Below the pieces are notes generated by a model. The model saw only the letters and a list, made by a program, of their open reading frames with translations, did no database searches and was not told where the DNA came from. The position numbers and the translations under genes were made by a program. Below are positions 52,667 to 60,502 of a stretch of 64,000 bases of DNA, piece by piece. The DNA is taken from contig JAETOE010000004.1 in the NCBI GenBank assembly GCA_021771815.1, positions 1 to 64,000 on the forward strand, read 5' to 3'. How positions within the stretch are numbered: the stretch's first letter is position 1; the number at the start of each line of letters is the position of its first letter. Source of the DNA: Roseburia hominis. Its GTDB lineage: Bacteria > Bacillota > Clostridia > Lachnospirales > Lachnospiraceae.

Positions 52667-53683
52667 ATGGTCACAATCAAGGATATCGCCAGAGAATCGG
52701 GTTATTCTGTCAGCACCGTTTCCAGAGTCTTGAATCACAGGAGCGATGTCAGCCCGGATGCGAAGCAGAAGATTGAAGCGGTGGTGACGAAGTTCAACTT
52801 CGTTCCCAATAATAATGCGAAGCATTTGAAGCAGAATAATTCGAAGTCGATCGGCGTAATGGTCAAGGGTATCTCCAATATGCTGTTTGCCAGCATTGTA
52901 GAGGAGATTCAGCGCATGATAGAGAAGACGGAATACACGCTGGTGGTATCCTATCTCGATGAGGATGCAGACGAGGTGGAGCAGGCGATTCTGCTCTGCC
53001 GTGAGAGAAAGCCGTTAGGGTTATTGTTCCTCGGCGGTAATCCCGACTATTTTAAAAAGGAATTTGCCGGAGTCGATGTACCCTGCGTACTGGTCACGAA
53101 CCGGGCGAACCAGATGGAGTTCCGCAACCTGTCGAGCGTGGCGACGGACGATGTGGCTGCGGCGCGGCGCGCGGTGGATGTGCTGTTTGATGCAGGACAT
53201 GAGAAGATCGGTATTTTGGGTGGTGATTTTACCAAGTCTTACACAAGCTATCAGCGCCTGAGAGGATGCAGTGACAGCTTTGCGGCGCATGGGGCGGTAT
53301 TTGACGCCGACCGATGCTATGAGAAGGCACGTTTCTCATTTGACAGCGGATATCGGGGGATGGAACGTCTGGTGACGAAGTTTCCGGACATCACGGCGGT
53401 CTTCGCCATGTCGGACGTCACGGCGATCGGTGCGATCCGGGCGCTCCGCGACAGAGGACTTCGGGTGCCGGAAGATATTTCGATAATCGGCTTTGACGGC
53501 ACGACGTTGGCAGAGTATTATAATCCGAAGCTTGCGACGATCAAACAGCAGTATCAGAGGCTTGCAAGCAGAAGCATTGAGATTTTGTTTGGACAGATTG
53601 AATTAAAGAAAGAACCGATTCACGAGATCGTTCCGTTTGAGTTCGTGAACGGCGAGAGCATCCGGGTCATAGAACACGGATGA
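52667..53683 (+). CDS. LacI-family transcriptional regulator
   Basis: The 338-residue regulator has the LacI headpiece VTIKDIARESGYSVSTVSRV with hinge helix NNNAKHLKQN, followed by a periplasmic-binding-protein-like sensor domain (KSIGVMVKGISNMLFASIVE, ILGGDFTKSYTSYQRLRG and AVFAMSDVTAIGAI). By position it is the regulator of the maltodextrin genes on both sides, in the manner of MalR. It has its own promoter and is followed by malQ 63 bp later. Confidence 0.92.
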   Translation: MVTIKDIARESGYSVSTVSRVLNHRSDVSPDAKQKIEAVVTKFNFVPNNNAKHLKQNNSKSIGVMVKGISNMLFASIVEEIQRMIEKTEYTLVVSYLDEDADEVEQAILLCRERKPLGLLFLGGNPDYFKKEFAGVDVPCVLVTNRANQMEFRNLSSVATDDVAAARRAVDVLFDAGHEKIGILGGDFTKSYTSYQRLRGCSDSFAAHGAVFDADRCYEKARFSFDSGYRGMERLVTKFPDITAVFAMSDVTAIGAIRALRDRGLRVPEDISIIGFDGTTLAEYYNPKLATIKQQYQRLASRSIEILFGQIELKKEPIHEIVPFEFVNGESIRVIEHG

Positions 53684-53746
53684 GGCGGCATCGCCGGTGC
53701 GGGTACAAACCGCAGACAGCAGTATATTTTGGAGGGTGCAATTGTT

Positions 53747-55315
53747 ATGAGAAGTAGTGGTGTATTAATGCACATTTCTTCCCTGCCTTCGCCTTACGGC
53801 ATTGGCACGATGGGAAAGGAAGCCAGAAGATTTGCAGATTTTCTGGAGAAAGCGGGACAGAAGTATTGGCAGATTCTTCCAATCTGCCCGACAAGTTACG
53901 GGGATTCTCCGTACCAGTCATTTTCAAGTTTTGCGGGAAATCCGTATTTTATTGATCTGGAGTATCTGTGCAGGGAGAAGCTTCTTAAGAAAGCGGAGTG
54001 CGAGTCATTTCCGTGGGGCAAAAAGGCGACGGCAGTCGACTACGGTGTGATGTATGAGTCGCGCTATAAGCTTCTGAAGCTGGCATACGCCCGTTTTGAG
54101 AAGAATGAGCCGGAGGAGTTTAACGCATTCTGTGAGAAAGAGGCCGACTGGCTTTCCGATTATGCGCTTTTTATGGCGCTCAAGGATGCGAACGACGGGA
54201 AGGCATGGTTCTTCTGGGATAAGGAACTTAAGACCAGAGAGCCGGAAGCATTAAAGAAAGCCCGTGCTACCTATGCCGAGGACATCCGTTTCTATCAGAT
54301 GCTGCAGTATCTTTTCTTCAAGCAGTGGTGGGACTTGAAAGCGTATGTCAATGAGAAGGGCATAGAGATCATCGGAGACGTTCCGATCTACGTGGCGGGT
54401 GATTCCGCGGACGTGTGGGCGAATCCCAAGCAGTTCTATCTGGACGAGGACTTAAATCCGATCGACGTGGCAGGGTGTCCTCCGGACGCATTTTCCGAGG
54501 ACGGTCAGCTCTGGGGCAATCCGCTGTTCCGCTGGGATGTGATGAAGAAGGACGGCTATTCGTGGTGGACGAAGCGCGTTGCCGCAATGTCCAGGCTTTA
54601 TGATATCGTCCGCATCGATCATTTCCGTGGATTTGATTCTTATTATGCGATTCCGGCGAAGGATAAGACGGCAAAGAACGGCGAGTGGCGAGAAGGACCG
54701 GGAATGGATTTATTTAAGGTTCTGGAGAAGAAGCTCGGCAAGCTGAACATTATTGTGGAGGATTTAGGTTTCCTCACACCGTCCGTATTAAAGCTCGTGG
54801 CGGACTCCGGTTTCCCGGGCATGAAGGTTATCCAGTTCGCATTCGATTCGCGCGAGGGCAGCAACTATCTGCCGCATACATATATAGAGCACTGTGTCGT
54901 ATATACGGGAACGCATGACAATGACACACTGCTCGGATGGATGAAGACCGCGCCAAAAAAGAGTGTGAAGTTCGCGAAAGAGTACCTGAACCTCACCGAG
55001 GAAGAGGGCTACAACTGGGGCATGATGCGCGGGGCATGGTCGTCGGTCGGCGAGCTCGCCATTGTCCCGATGCAGGATCTGATCGGACTGGGACATGAGG
55101 CGCGCATGAACACACCGTCCACGCTCGGCGGCAACTGGCAGTGGCGTGCGACCGCAGACCAGATTACGAATAAGCTTGCAAAGCGTTTATACTATTACAT
55201 GGAGATGTATGGACGCCTTCCGGTGAAGGAAATTGAGGAAGAGGAAGAAGCGGAAGCAGGAGCGGAGAGCGCGGTTAAGACAAAAGCGGATGCTGCGGTA
55301 AATGCAGAGGCATAG
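53747..55315 (+). CDS. malQ: 4-alpha-glucanotransferase
   Basis: This 522-residue GH77 amylomaltase transfers alpha-1,4-glucan segments between maltodextrins. Motifs are LPSPYGIGTMGKEARRFADF, SYGDSPYQSFSSFAGNPYF, GDVPIYVAGDSADVWANP, RIDHFRGFDSYYAIP (nucleophile Asp), IVEDLGFLTPSV (acid/base) and GTHDNDTLLGWM. The start at 53747 follows GGAGGG. The last ~28 residues are an unusual E/A-rich, low-complexity tail beyond the normal GH77 end. Confidence 0.96.
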   Translation: MRSSGVLMHISSLPSPYGIGTMGKEARRFADFLEKAGQKYWQILPICPTSYGDSPYQSFSSFAGNPYFIDLEYLCREKLLKKAECESFPWGKKATAVDYGVMYESRYKLLKLAYARFEKNEPEEFNAFCEKEADWLSDYALFMALKDANDGKAWFFWDKELKTREPEALKKARATYAEDIRFYQMLQYLFFKQWWDLKAYVNEKGIEIIGDVPIYVAGDSADVWANPKQFYLDEDLNPIDVAGCPPDAFSEDGQLWGNPLFRWDVMKKDGYSWWTKRVAAMSRLYDIVRIDHFRGFDSYYAIPAKDKTAKNGEWREGPGMDLFKVLEKKLGKLNIIVEDLGFLTPSVLKLVADSGFPGMKVIQFAFDSREGSNYLPHTYIEHCVVYTGTHDNDTLLGWMKTAPKKSVKFAKEYLNLTEEEGYNWGMMRGAWSSVGELAIVPMQDLIGLGHEARMNTPSTLGGNWQWRATADQITNKLAKRLYYYMEMYGRLPVKEIEEEEEAEAGAESAVKTKADAAVNAEA

Positions 55316-55387
55316 GCGAAGCCGAAAGCGGATGTATTGTAATTTTGGAATTTCTGTGATAAACTAAATAAAATCTGGCACAGCAGT

Positions 55388-55423
55388 AAACGTCCATCCG
55401 GTGTATGCCTGGTGGGCGTTTTA
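55388..55423 (+). terminator. Terminator of malQ
   Basis: AACGTCCA pairs with TGGGCGTT, with further pairing of CCGG and CTGG inside, followed by TTTT. It lies about 75 bp after malQ. Confidence 0.72.
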
Positions 55424-55522
55424 TCTTTCGCAATAGGAATTGTTCTGCCGGAAATTTGGAGTGCGAAAGTGCGCGATGTACACTTTTGTTCTTGGGTGAA
55501 AGTTACGTAGGAGAACAGATCA

Positions 55523-56464
55523 ATGCTATATTTTATTGTAAATGAGAAGTCCAGAAGCGGGAAGGGCGCTGCCGTCTGGCGGGAAGTGCAGGAGACGCTT
55601 CATGCAGAGAAGGTTGCGTACAAGGCGTGGGTGACGGAGTATGAAGGGCACGCCCTCGCTCTGGCGCGGGAAATCTGTGCACGGGATGATGATGACATTT
55701 GTCTCGTCGCGTTGGGCGGAGACGGAACCGCGAACGAGGTCATCAACGGTATCACGGATTTTGAGAGGGTAAGGTTCGGCGTGATCCCGACAGGGTCGGG
55801 AAACGACATGGCGAGAGGGCTTGGAATTACAGGAAACCCGACTGAGAATCTGAAACGGATACTTGCGTGCATGCAGATGGATAAGGCACAGTGCCGGACG
55901 ATCGATCTGGGGGAGGTGCGCTATAAGGGCGGCGAGACGTCTAGACTCTTTGCCATCAGTTCGGGGCTGGGTCTGGATGCGATCGTGTGCAAAAAGGCGC
56001 TCAAGTCGAAATTGAAGGACACGCTCAATAAGCTGCATCTTGGAAAACTGACCTATCTGCTTCTGACAGTGCAGACGCTGTTTTCCATGCATACGACTAA
56101 TGCATCGGTGCGTTATGAGAAGAAGGATACACAGCATTTTAAGGAATTTATTTATATAGCGGCGATGAATTTTAAAGCAGAGGGCGGCGGTGTTCCGATG
56201 GCGCCGTCGGCGGATGCGGAGGACGGAATGCTTTCCATGTGCAGTGCGTCGGGAATCCCGAAGTGGAGAACCTTCTTCTGCCTGCCGTTTCTTGTTGCGG
56301 CAAAGCATCTGTTGATCCGCGGGTTTGAGGTGCGTGACTGCGCGGAATGCGAGATACATCTCGCGGAGCCTATGGTGCTGCATGCCGACGGAGAGTACTG
56401 CGGCGAGGTGACGGAGGTACGTTTTCGCTGTCTCCCGAAAAAGCTTCGCGTTTTGCTGGCATAA
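55523..56464 (+). CDS. Diacylglycerol kinase family lipid kinase
   Basis: The 313-residue protein belongs to the DagK/YegS family. It opens YFIVNEKSRSGKGAAVWREV and has the nucleotide-binding loop VALGGDGTANEVINGI and VIPTGSGNDMARGLG. The C-terminal beta-sandwich includes VLHADGEYCGEV. It phosphorylates diacylglycerol or a related lipid; which one cannot be said. The start follows GTAGGAGAA. Its terminator is the hairpin that also controls spoIVA. Confidence 0.92.
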   Translation: MLYFIVNEKSRSGKGAAVWREVQETLHAEKVAYKAWVTEYEGHALALAREICARDDDDICLVALGGDGTANEVINGITDFERVRFGVIPTGSGNDMARGLGITGNPTENLKRILACMQMDKAQCRTIDLGEVRYKGGETSRLFAISSGLGLDAIVCKKALKSKLKDTLNKLHLGKLTYLLLTVQTLFSMHTTNASVRYEKKDTQHFKEFIYIAAMNFKAEGGGVPMAPSADAEDGMLSMCSASGIPKWRTFFCLPFLVAAKHLLIRGFEVRDCAECEIHLAEPMVLHADGEYCGEVTEVRFRCLPKKLRVLLA

Positions 56465-56513
56465 ACAGGCAGCCCCTTTCATACATTTAAGTAAGTATGG
56501 AAGGGGTATTTTT
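56460..56513 (+). promoter_or_regulatory. Sigma-E promoter nested in a terminator/SD hairpin before spoIVA
   Basis: CATAAA (56460-56465), 14 nt and CATACATT (56480-56487) match the mother-cell sigma-E consensus. CCCCTTTCATAC (56473-56484) and GTATGGAAGGGG (56495-56506) form a 12-bp stem with one wobble, followed by TATTTTT, so the same DNA is an intrinsic terminator for the upstream gene. The 3' arm contains the spoIVA ribosome site GGAAGGGG, seven bases before ATG 56514. A sigma-E transcript starting near 56494 would lack the 5' arm. Confidence 0.72.
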
Positions 56514-57998
56514 ATGGACATCAATAATAAAAAAGAATTTGATTTATACAAAGATATCCAGAACCGCACGAACGGTGAGGTGTACCTTGGAATTGTAGGT
56601 CCTGTCCGCACGGGAAAATCGACGTTTATCAAACGTTTCATGGATTTAATGGTGCTTCCGTTTATGGAGGACGTACATAGCAGGGAGCGGACGATCGATG
56701 AACTGCCGCAGTCCGCGCAGGGACGTACAATTATGACGACAGAGCCGAAATTTATCCCGAAGGATGCGGCGGAAATCGCACTCGGTGACGATACGCGGGT
56801 GAAAATCCGTCTGATCGACTGCGTCGGCTTTATGGTGGACGGCGCGACGGGGCATATGGAGGGAAATGCGAACCGCATGGTAAAGACGCCGTGGTTCGAT
56901 TATGAGATTCCGTTTGTCGAGGCGGCGTCCATCGGCACGCAGAAGGTCATTAAAGACCATGCGACGATCGGGATCGTCGTCACGACGGACGGGACGATCG
57001 GGGAGCTTCCCAGAGAGAGTTATGTCGAGGCGGAGGAGCGGACGATACAGGAATTGTCCGGTATCGGGAAACCGTATGTTATTGTCTTAAACTCCAACAA
57101 GCCTTACAGCGAGGAGGCAACGCAGCTTTCGGAGGAATTGAAGGAAAAGTATCAGACGGCGGTGATTCCGGTCAACTGCGAGCAGTTAAGGAAAGATGAC
57201 GTTTACCGGATTTTAGAGCAGATCTTATATGAATTTCCGGTCGTGCGCGTGGAATTTTTTATTCCGAAGTGGGCGGAAATGCTTGCGACCGATCATCCGA
57301 TGAAAGCGGAAATCATTAAGACTGCGTCGCAGATCTTAGGAACTATGAGAAAGACGAAGGACGTCTACGCGCAGGAATTTACGCCGGAACATTATATTTC
57401 CCGCATTAAGGTGGAAGAGCTGGACTTAGCCTCAGGCTGTGTAAAAATACGCATGGATGTGGCGGAAAAGTATTACTACGAGAATATGAGCGAACTGGCG
57501 GGCGTGCCGATTTCCGGGGAATACGAACTGATCTCGCTGATCCGTGAGATGTCGGAGCGAAAGGACGCCTACGATAAGGTGGCGGATGCGATTGCGACGG
57601 TGCAGATGAAGGGTTACGGCGTGGTCGGGCCGGGGCTGTCCGATATCCGTATGGAAGAACCGGTTCTGATTCGCCACGGCAATAAGTTCGGTGTGCGTAT
57701 CAAGGCGGTATCGCCGTCCATCCACATGATAAAGGCGAACATCGAGACGGAAATTGCGCCGATCGTGGGAAGCGAGGAGCAGGCGAACGACCTCATTTCT
57801 TACATAAGACAGGGACAGCAGAGCGAAGAAGGAGCGTGGGAGACGAATATCTTCGGAAAATCGATCGGAGAACTGATGGAGGACGGTATTCGCAACAAGA
57901 TTTCCATGATGGACGATGAATGTCAGATGAAGCTGCAGGATACTATGCAGAAAATTGTCAATGACAATAATGGTGGGATGGTCTGCATCATCCTGTAA
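56514..57998 (+). CDS. spoIVA: Stage IV sporulation protein A
   Basis: The 494-residue protein is the spore-coat morphogenetic ATPase SpoIVA, which polymerises on the forespore surface as the base of the coat. It shows YLGIVGPVRTGKSTFIKRFM with the Walker A motif, RIRLIDCVGF-like Walker B (VKIRLIDCVGFMVDGA), then VVTTDGTIGELPRESYVEAE and the conserved C-terminus. It is strong evidence for endospore formation. It has its own sigma-E promoter and is followed by a bidirectional terminator. Confidence 0.98.
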   Translation: MDINNKKEFDLYKDIQNRTNGEVYLGIVGPVRTGKSTFIKRFMDLMVLPFMEDVHSRERTIDELPQSAQGRTIMTTEPKFIPKDAAEIALGDDTRVKIRLIDCVGFMVDGATGHMEGNANRMVKTPWFDYEIPFVEAASIGTQKVIKDHATIGIVVTTDGTIGELPRESYVEAEERTIQELSGIGKPYVIVLNSNKPYSEEATQLSEELKEKYQTAVIPVNCEQLRKDDVYRILEQILYEFPVVRVEFFIPKWAEMLATDHPMKAEIIKTASQILGTMRKTKDVYAQEFTPEHYISRIKVEELDLASGCVKIRMDVAEKYYYENMSELAGVPISGEYELISLIREMSERKDAYDKVADAIATVQMKGYGVVGPGLSDIRMEEPVLIRHGNKFGVRIKAVSPSIHMIKANIETEIAPIVGSEEQANDLISYIRQGQQSEEGAWETNIFGKSIGELMEDGIRNKISMMDDECQMKLQDTMQKIVNDNNGGMVCIIL

Positions 57999-58000
57999 AA

Positions 58001-58055
58001 AAAAACCTTACCGTGAGGCAGAAAAGACGATGTCTTTTTCCCAGGTAAGGTTTTT
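58001..58055. terminator. Bidirectional terminator after spoIVA
   Basis: AAAAACCTTACC (58001-58012) pairs with GGTAAGGTTTTT (58044-58055). The loop contains a second small stem, GAAAAGAC with GTCTTTTTC. It serves both converging genes. Confidence 0.88.
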
Positions 58056-58067
58056 ATTTGTAATATG

Positions 58068-58640
58068 TCAGTTGTTGTTTCCCGTCTCCTTGTCTTTTTC
58101 CTTCGCATCTTCCTCCGTCTCGGGAAGTGACCGGTAGGCGTCGGATTTTTGGAAATCCTTCATGGCATCGTCGTAGGCTGCGACGATATATTCCTTCATG
58201 GGATCGTCGCCGCCGATATGGGTGAGCGCGTCTGCATACGTCTGCTGTGCTTCCTCCCTGGAGGAGCAGGAAGAGAGGCGGGCTTCTAAGGAATCGCGCA
58301 TCGACTGCACGCGTGCCGCCTGTTGGTAAAGCTGCGGATTTTCCGCCTGCAGGAAACGCATCTCCTCTGCGGTGAGACGCTTTCCACTCTTTAATTTTGC
58401 CATGATCTTCGCCATATAGGAGGATTTCTCTTCCTCGGTCATGCCGCAGGCAGGGCTTAGAAGCTCGGAGATATTCTGCGTGACGGAAAAGCTGTCAATG
58501 GCAGAAGATTTTGTGGTTTCACTGTGCTGTGTTCCGAGATTAGATCTGGAAAGGTTGCCTAAGATACGCTCTGCGGCAGTCTGGTTATTCCGTTCGGGAT
58601 GCAAAATGCGGCTCAGTCCGTTTAAGTAAAATGCCAACAT
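58068..58640 (-). CDS. Unknown protein, 190 residues
   Basis: No family was recognised. The protein is helical and polar, starting MLAFYLNGLSRILHP. It has a conserved-looking middle (MTEEEKSSYMAKIMAKLKSG then LTAEEMRFLQAENPQLYQQA) and a charged, low-complexity C-terminus. There is no signal peptide. The start at 58640 follows AGGAGGAACC; an upstream ATG has no ribosome site. Position next to spoIVA hints at, but does not show, a role linked to sporulation. Confidence 0.75.
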   Translation of the reverse strand: MLAFYLNGLSRILHPERNNQTAAERILGNLSRSNLGTQHSETTKSSAIDSFSVTQNISELLSPACGMTEEEKSSYMAKIMAKLKSGKRLTAEEMRFLQAENPQLYQQAARVQSMRDSLEARLSSCSSREEAQQTYADALTHIGGDDPMKEYIVAAYDDAMKDFQKSDAYRSLPETEEDAKEKDKETGNNN

Positions 58641-58781
58641 GGTTCCTCCTGTCAAAAATATTGTTCTATCACATATATCGTCCGAAACAGGAAATTGTTA
58701 AGAAGGTGCAGCGCATATCTTTCCTTATGAGAGGGGATATGGTAAGATGTTGCCATACATTTTAAGAAAAGGGTGAAGAAA

Positions 58782-59432
58782 GTGAAAGATTTTATAAAAG
58801 GGCTGTATCAGAGAGAGAATTTTACAAAACGTCTGGCGATCGTTGTTCTTGCGGTAATCACGATGGGCTTTGCGCTGTCATGGCTCGTGCGGGTGGATAT
58901 GGGAATCGACCCGTGTACAAGCTTGAATCTTGCAGTGTCCGCAAAGCTTGGCGTGAGCCTTGGAAGCTGGCAGGCGTTCTTTAACTGTATACTTTTTATT
59001 TTTGTGGCTGTGTGGGGAAGAGAATATATCGGTTTCGGAATGCTTGCCAATATGTTTTTGGTGGGGTATGCCGTGGATTTCTTCTCGTGGCTTTGGGATA
59101 AAATACTTCCGGCAGGGCTGTTTGATTCCATGACAGTGCGTGTGGCGGTGTTGTTTCCGGCGCTTGCGGTGTTTATCGTGGCGGTCGCGGTTTATATTGA
59201 CGTGGAGCTTGGGACGGCGCCCTATGATGCGATCCCTGCAATGATTCAAAAGGCGCAGTCGAGATTTTCATACAGGGTCGTGCGCTGTGCATATGATCTG
59301 CTCATCATTGTGATTGCGTATTTGTTCGGTGCGCATATCGGGATTGTCACGATTGTGATGGGATTTACACTGGGACCGGTTATCGCGTGGGTCGGGGTGC
59401 GGATACGTCCCATGCTTGGCATGGAAGCGTGA
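58782..59432 (+). CDS. YczE/YyaS-type membrane protein
   Basis: This 216-residue protein has five or six membrane helices and the YczE family pattern MGFALSWLVRVDMGIDPCTS, then VSLGSWQAFFNCILF and LGTAPYDAIPAMIQK. Family members have no settled function. The start used is GTG 58782, since AAAAGGG (58767-58773) is spaced for it; GTG 58773 is also in frame. CATACATT at 58754-58761 resembles a sigma-E -10, but the -35 spacing is poor. Confidence 0.85.
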   Translation: MKDFIKGLYQRENFTKRLAIVVLAVITMGFALSWLVRVDMGIDPCTSLNLAVSAKLGVSLGSWQAFFNCILFIFVAVWGREYIGFGMLANMFLVGYAVDFFSWLWDKILPAGLFDSMTVRVAVLFPALAVFIVAVAVYIDVELGTAPYDAIPAMIQKAQSRFSYRVVRCAYDLLIIVIAYLFGAHIGIVTIVMGFTLGPVIAWVGVRIRPMLGMEA

Positions 59433-59434
59433 GC

Positions 59435-59471
59435 TGACAAACTTGTCAAAGTATGGTTTTTCGGATATACT
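59435..59471 (+). promoter_or_regulatory. Purine nucleoside phosphorylase promoter with palindrome
   Basis: TTGTCA (59443-59448), 17 nt and TATACT (59466-59471) form the promoter. The -35 is the right arm of a perfect palindrome, TGACAA-AC-TTGTCA (59435-59448). The half-site equals that of the XRE operators at 47.9 kb, but the spacer is 2 nt and not 6. Confidence 0.72.
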
Positions 59472-59537
59472 AGGTTTAATTGTATAAAAGAGTCTGCCTG
59501 CGCTAATCGGGAAGCGCAGAGGAAGGGAGAATAGGGT

Positions 59538-60380
59538 ATGAATCCGTTATATGAAAAACTGTTAAAGTGCTACGAAAGTTATAAAGCAAAGATTGATTTC
59601 GCACCGGAGGTTGCGCTCGTATTAGGCTCCGGTCTCGGCGATTACGCGAATGATATCCGTGTGGAGGCGACGCTCGATTATCATGAGATCGAGGGCTTTC
59701 CGGTATCCACCGTGCCGGGGCATGCGGGAAAATTTATTTTCGGCTATGTCGGTGAGGTTCCGGTCGTGTGCATGCAGGGAAGGGTACACTATTATGAGGG
59801 ATACGAGATGTGCGACGTTGTGCTTCCGGCGCGTCTGATGAAGATGATGGGAGCGAAGGTGCTGTTTCTGACAAATGCTGCGGGCGGAATTAAGCTTGGG
59901 ATGCGGGCAGGTGATTTTATGCTGATCGAGGATCAGATCGCGAGCTTTGTGCCGTCGCCGCTGCGCGGGGCGAATATCGACGAGCTCGGCGTGCGGTTCC
60001 CGGATATGAGCCAGATTTACGATCCCGCGCTCCGGCAGATCGTAAAGAAAGCGGCGTCAGATCTTGGAATTGATATCAAGGAAGGCACGTATCTGCAGCT
60101 TTCCGGTCCGCAGTATGAGTCTCCGAAGGAAGTGGCTATGTGCCGGACGCTCGGTGCGGACGCGGTCGGCATGAGTACAGCGTGCGAGGCGATTGCGGCG
60201 AGACATATGGGAATGCGTGTCGTTGGTATTTCCTGCATTTGTAATCTCGCGTGCGGTATCTCGGCTGTTCCTCTTTCCCACAAGGAGGTGCAGGAGGTCG
60301 CAGATTCGGTGGCGCCGAAGTTCAAAGCGCTTGTGACGGAGACGATTCTTGGAATCGGACAGGAAAGCGCTCCGCGCTAG
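59538..60380 (+). CDS. punA: Purine nucleoside phosphorylase
   Basis: The 280-residue enzyme is of the trimeric PNP type, cleaving guanosine- and inosine-type nucleosides with phosphate. It shows VALVLGSGLGDYANDI (phosphate loop), VPGHAGKFIFG, MQGRVHYYEGYEM, LTNAAGGIKLGMRAGDFMLI, SGPQYESPKEVAMCRTLGAD and VGMSTACEAIAARHMGMRV. A GGAAGGGAG site precedes the ATG. It is followed by an amidohydrolase that may act in the same nucleoside salvage. Confidence 0.95.
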   Translation: MNPLYEKLLKCYESYKAKIDFAPEVALVLGSGLGDYANDIRVEATLDYHEIEGFPVSTVPGHAGKFIFGYVGEVPVVCMQGRVHYYEGYEMCDVVLPARLMKMMGAKVLFLTNAAGGIKLGMRAGDFMLIEDQIASFVPSPLRGANIDELGVRFPDMSQIYDPALRQIVKKAASDLGIDIKEGTYLQLSGPQYESPKEVAMCRTLGADAVGMSTACEAIAARHMGMRVVGISCICNLACGISAVPLSHKEVQEVADSVAPKFKALVTETILGIGQESAPR

Positions 60381-60433
60381 ATGCGCACCTCGCGGAGAAG
60401 AAGTCAGCTGTAAACAGCACCGCTCGGGCGCGG

Positions 60434-60460
60434 AGAATCCGGCAGAGCCGGATTCTATTT
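60434..60460 (+). terminator. Terminator, repeat S copy 2
   Basis: The stem AGAATCCGGC/GCCGGATTCT with tail ATTTTAG repeats the terminator at 49072-49100. The preceding GATGCGCAC block is also shared, separated here by about 40 bp of extra sequence. Confidence 0.82.
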
Positions 60461-60502
60461 TAGTGCAAAAAGTAAACAGACGAAACGGAATGGAGATTTG
60501 GG

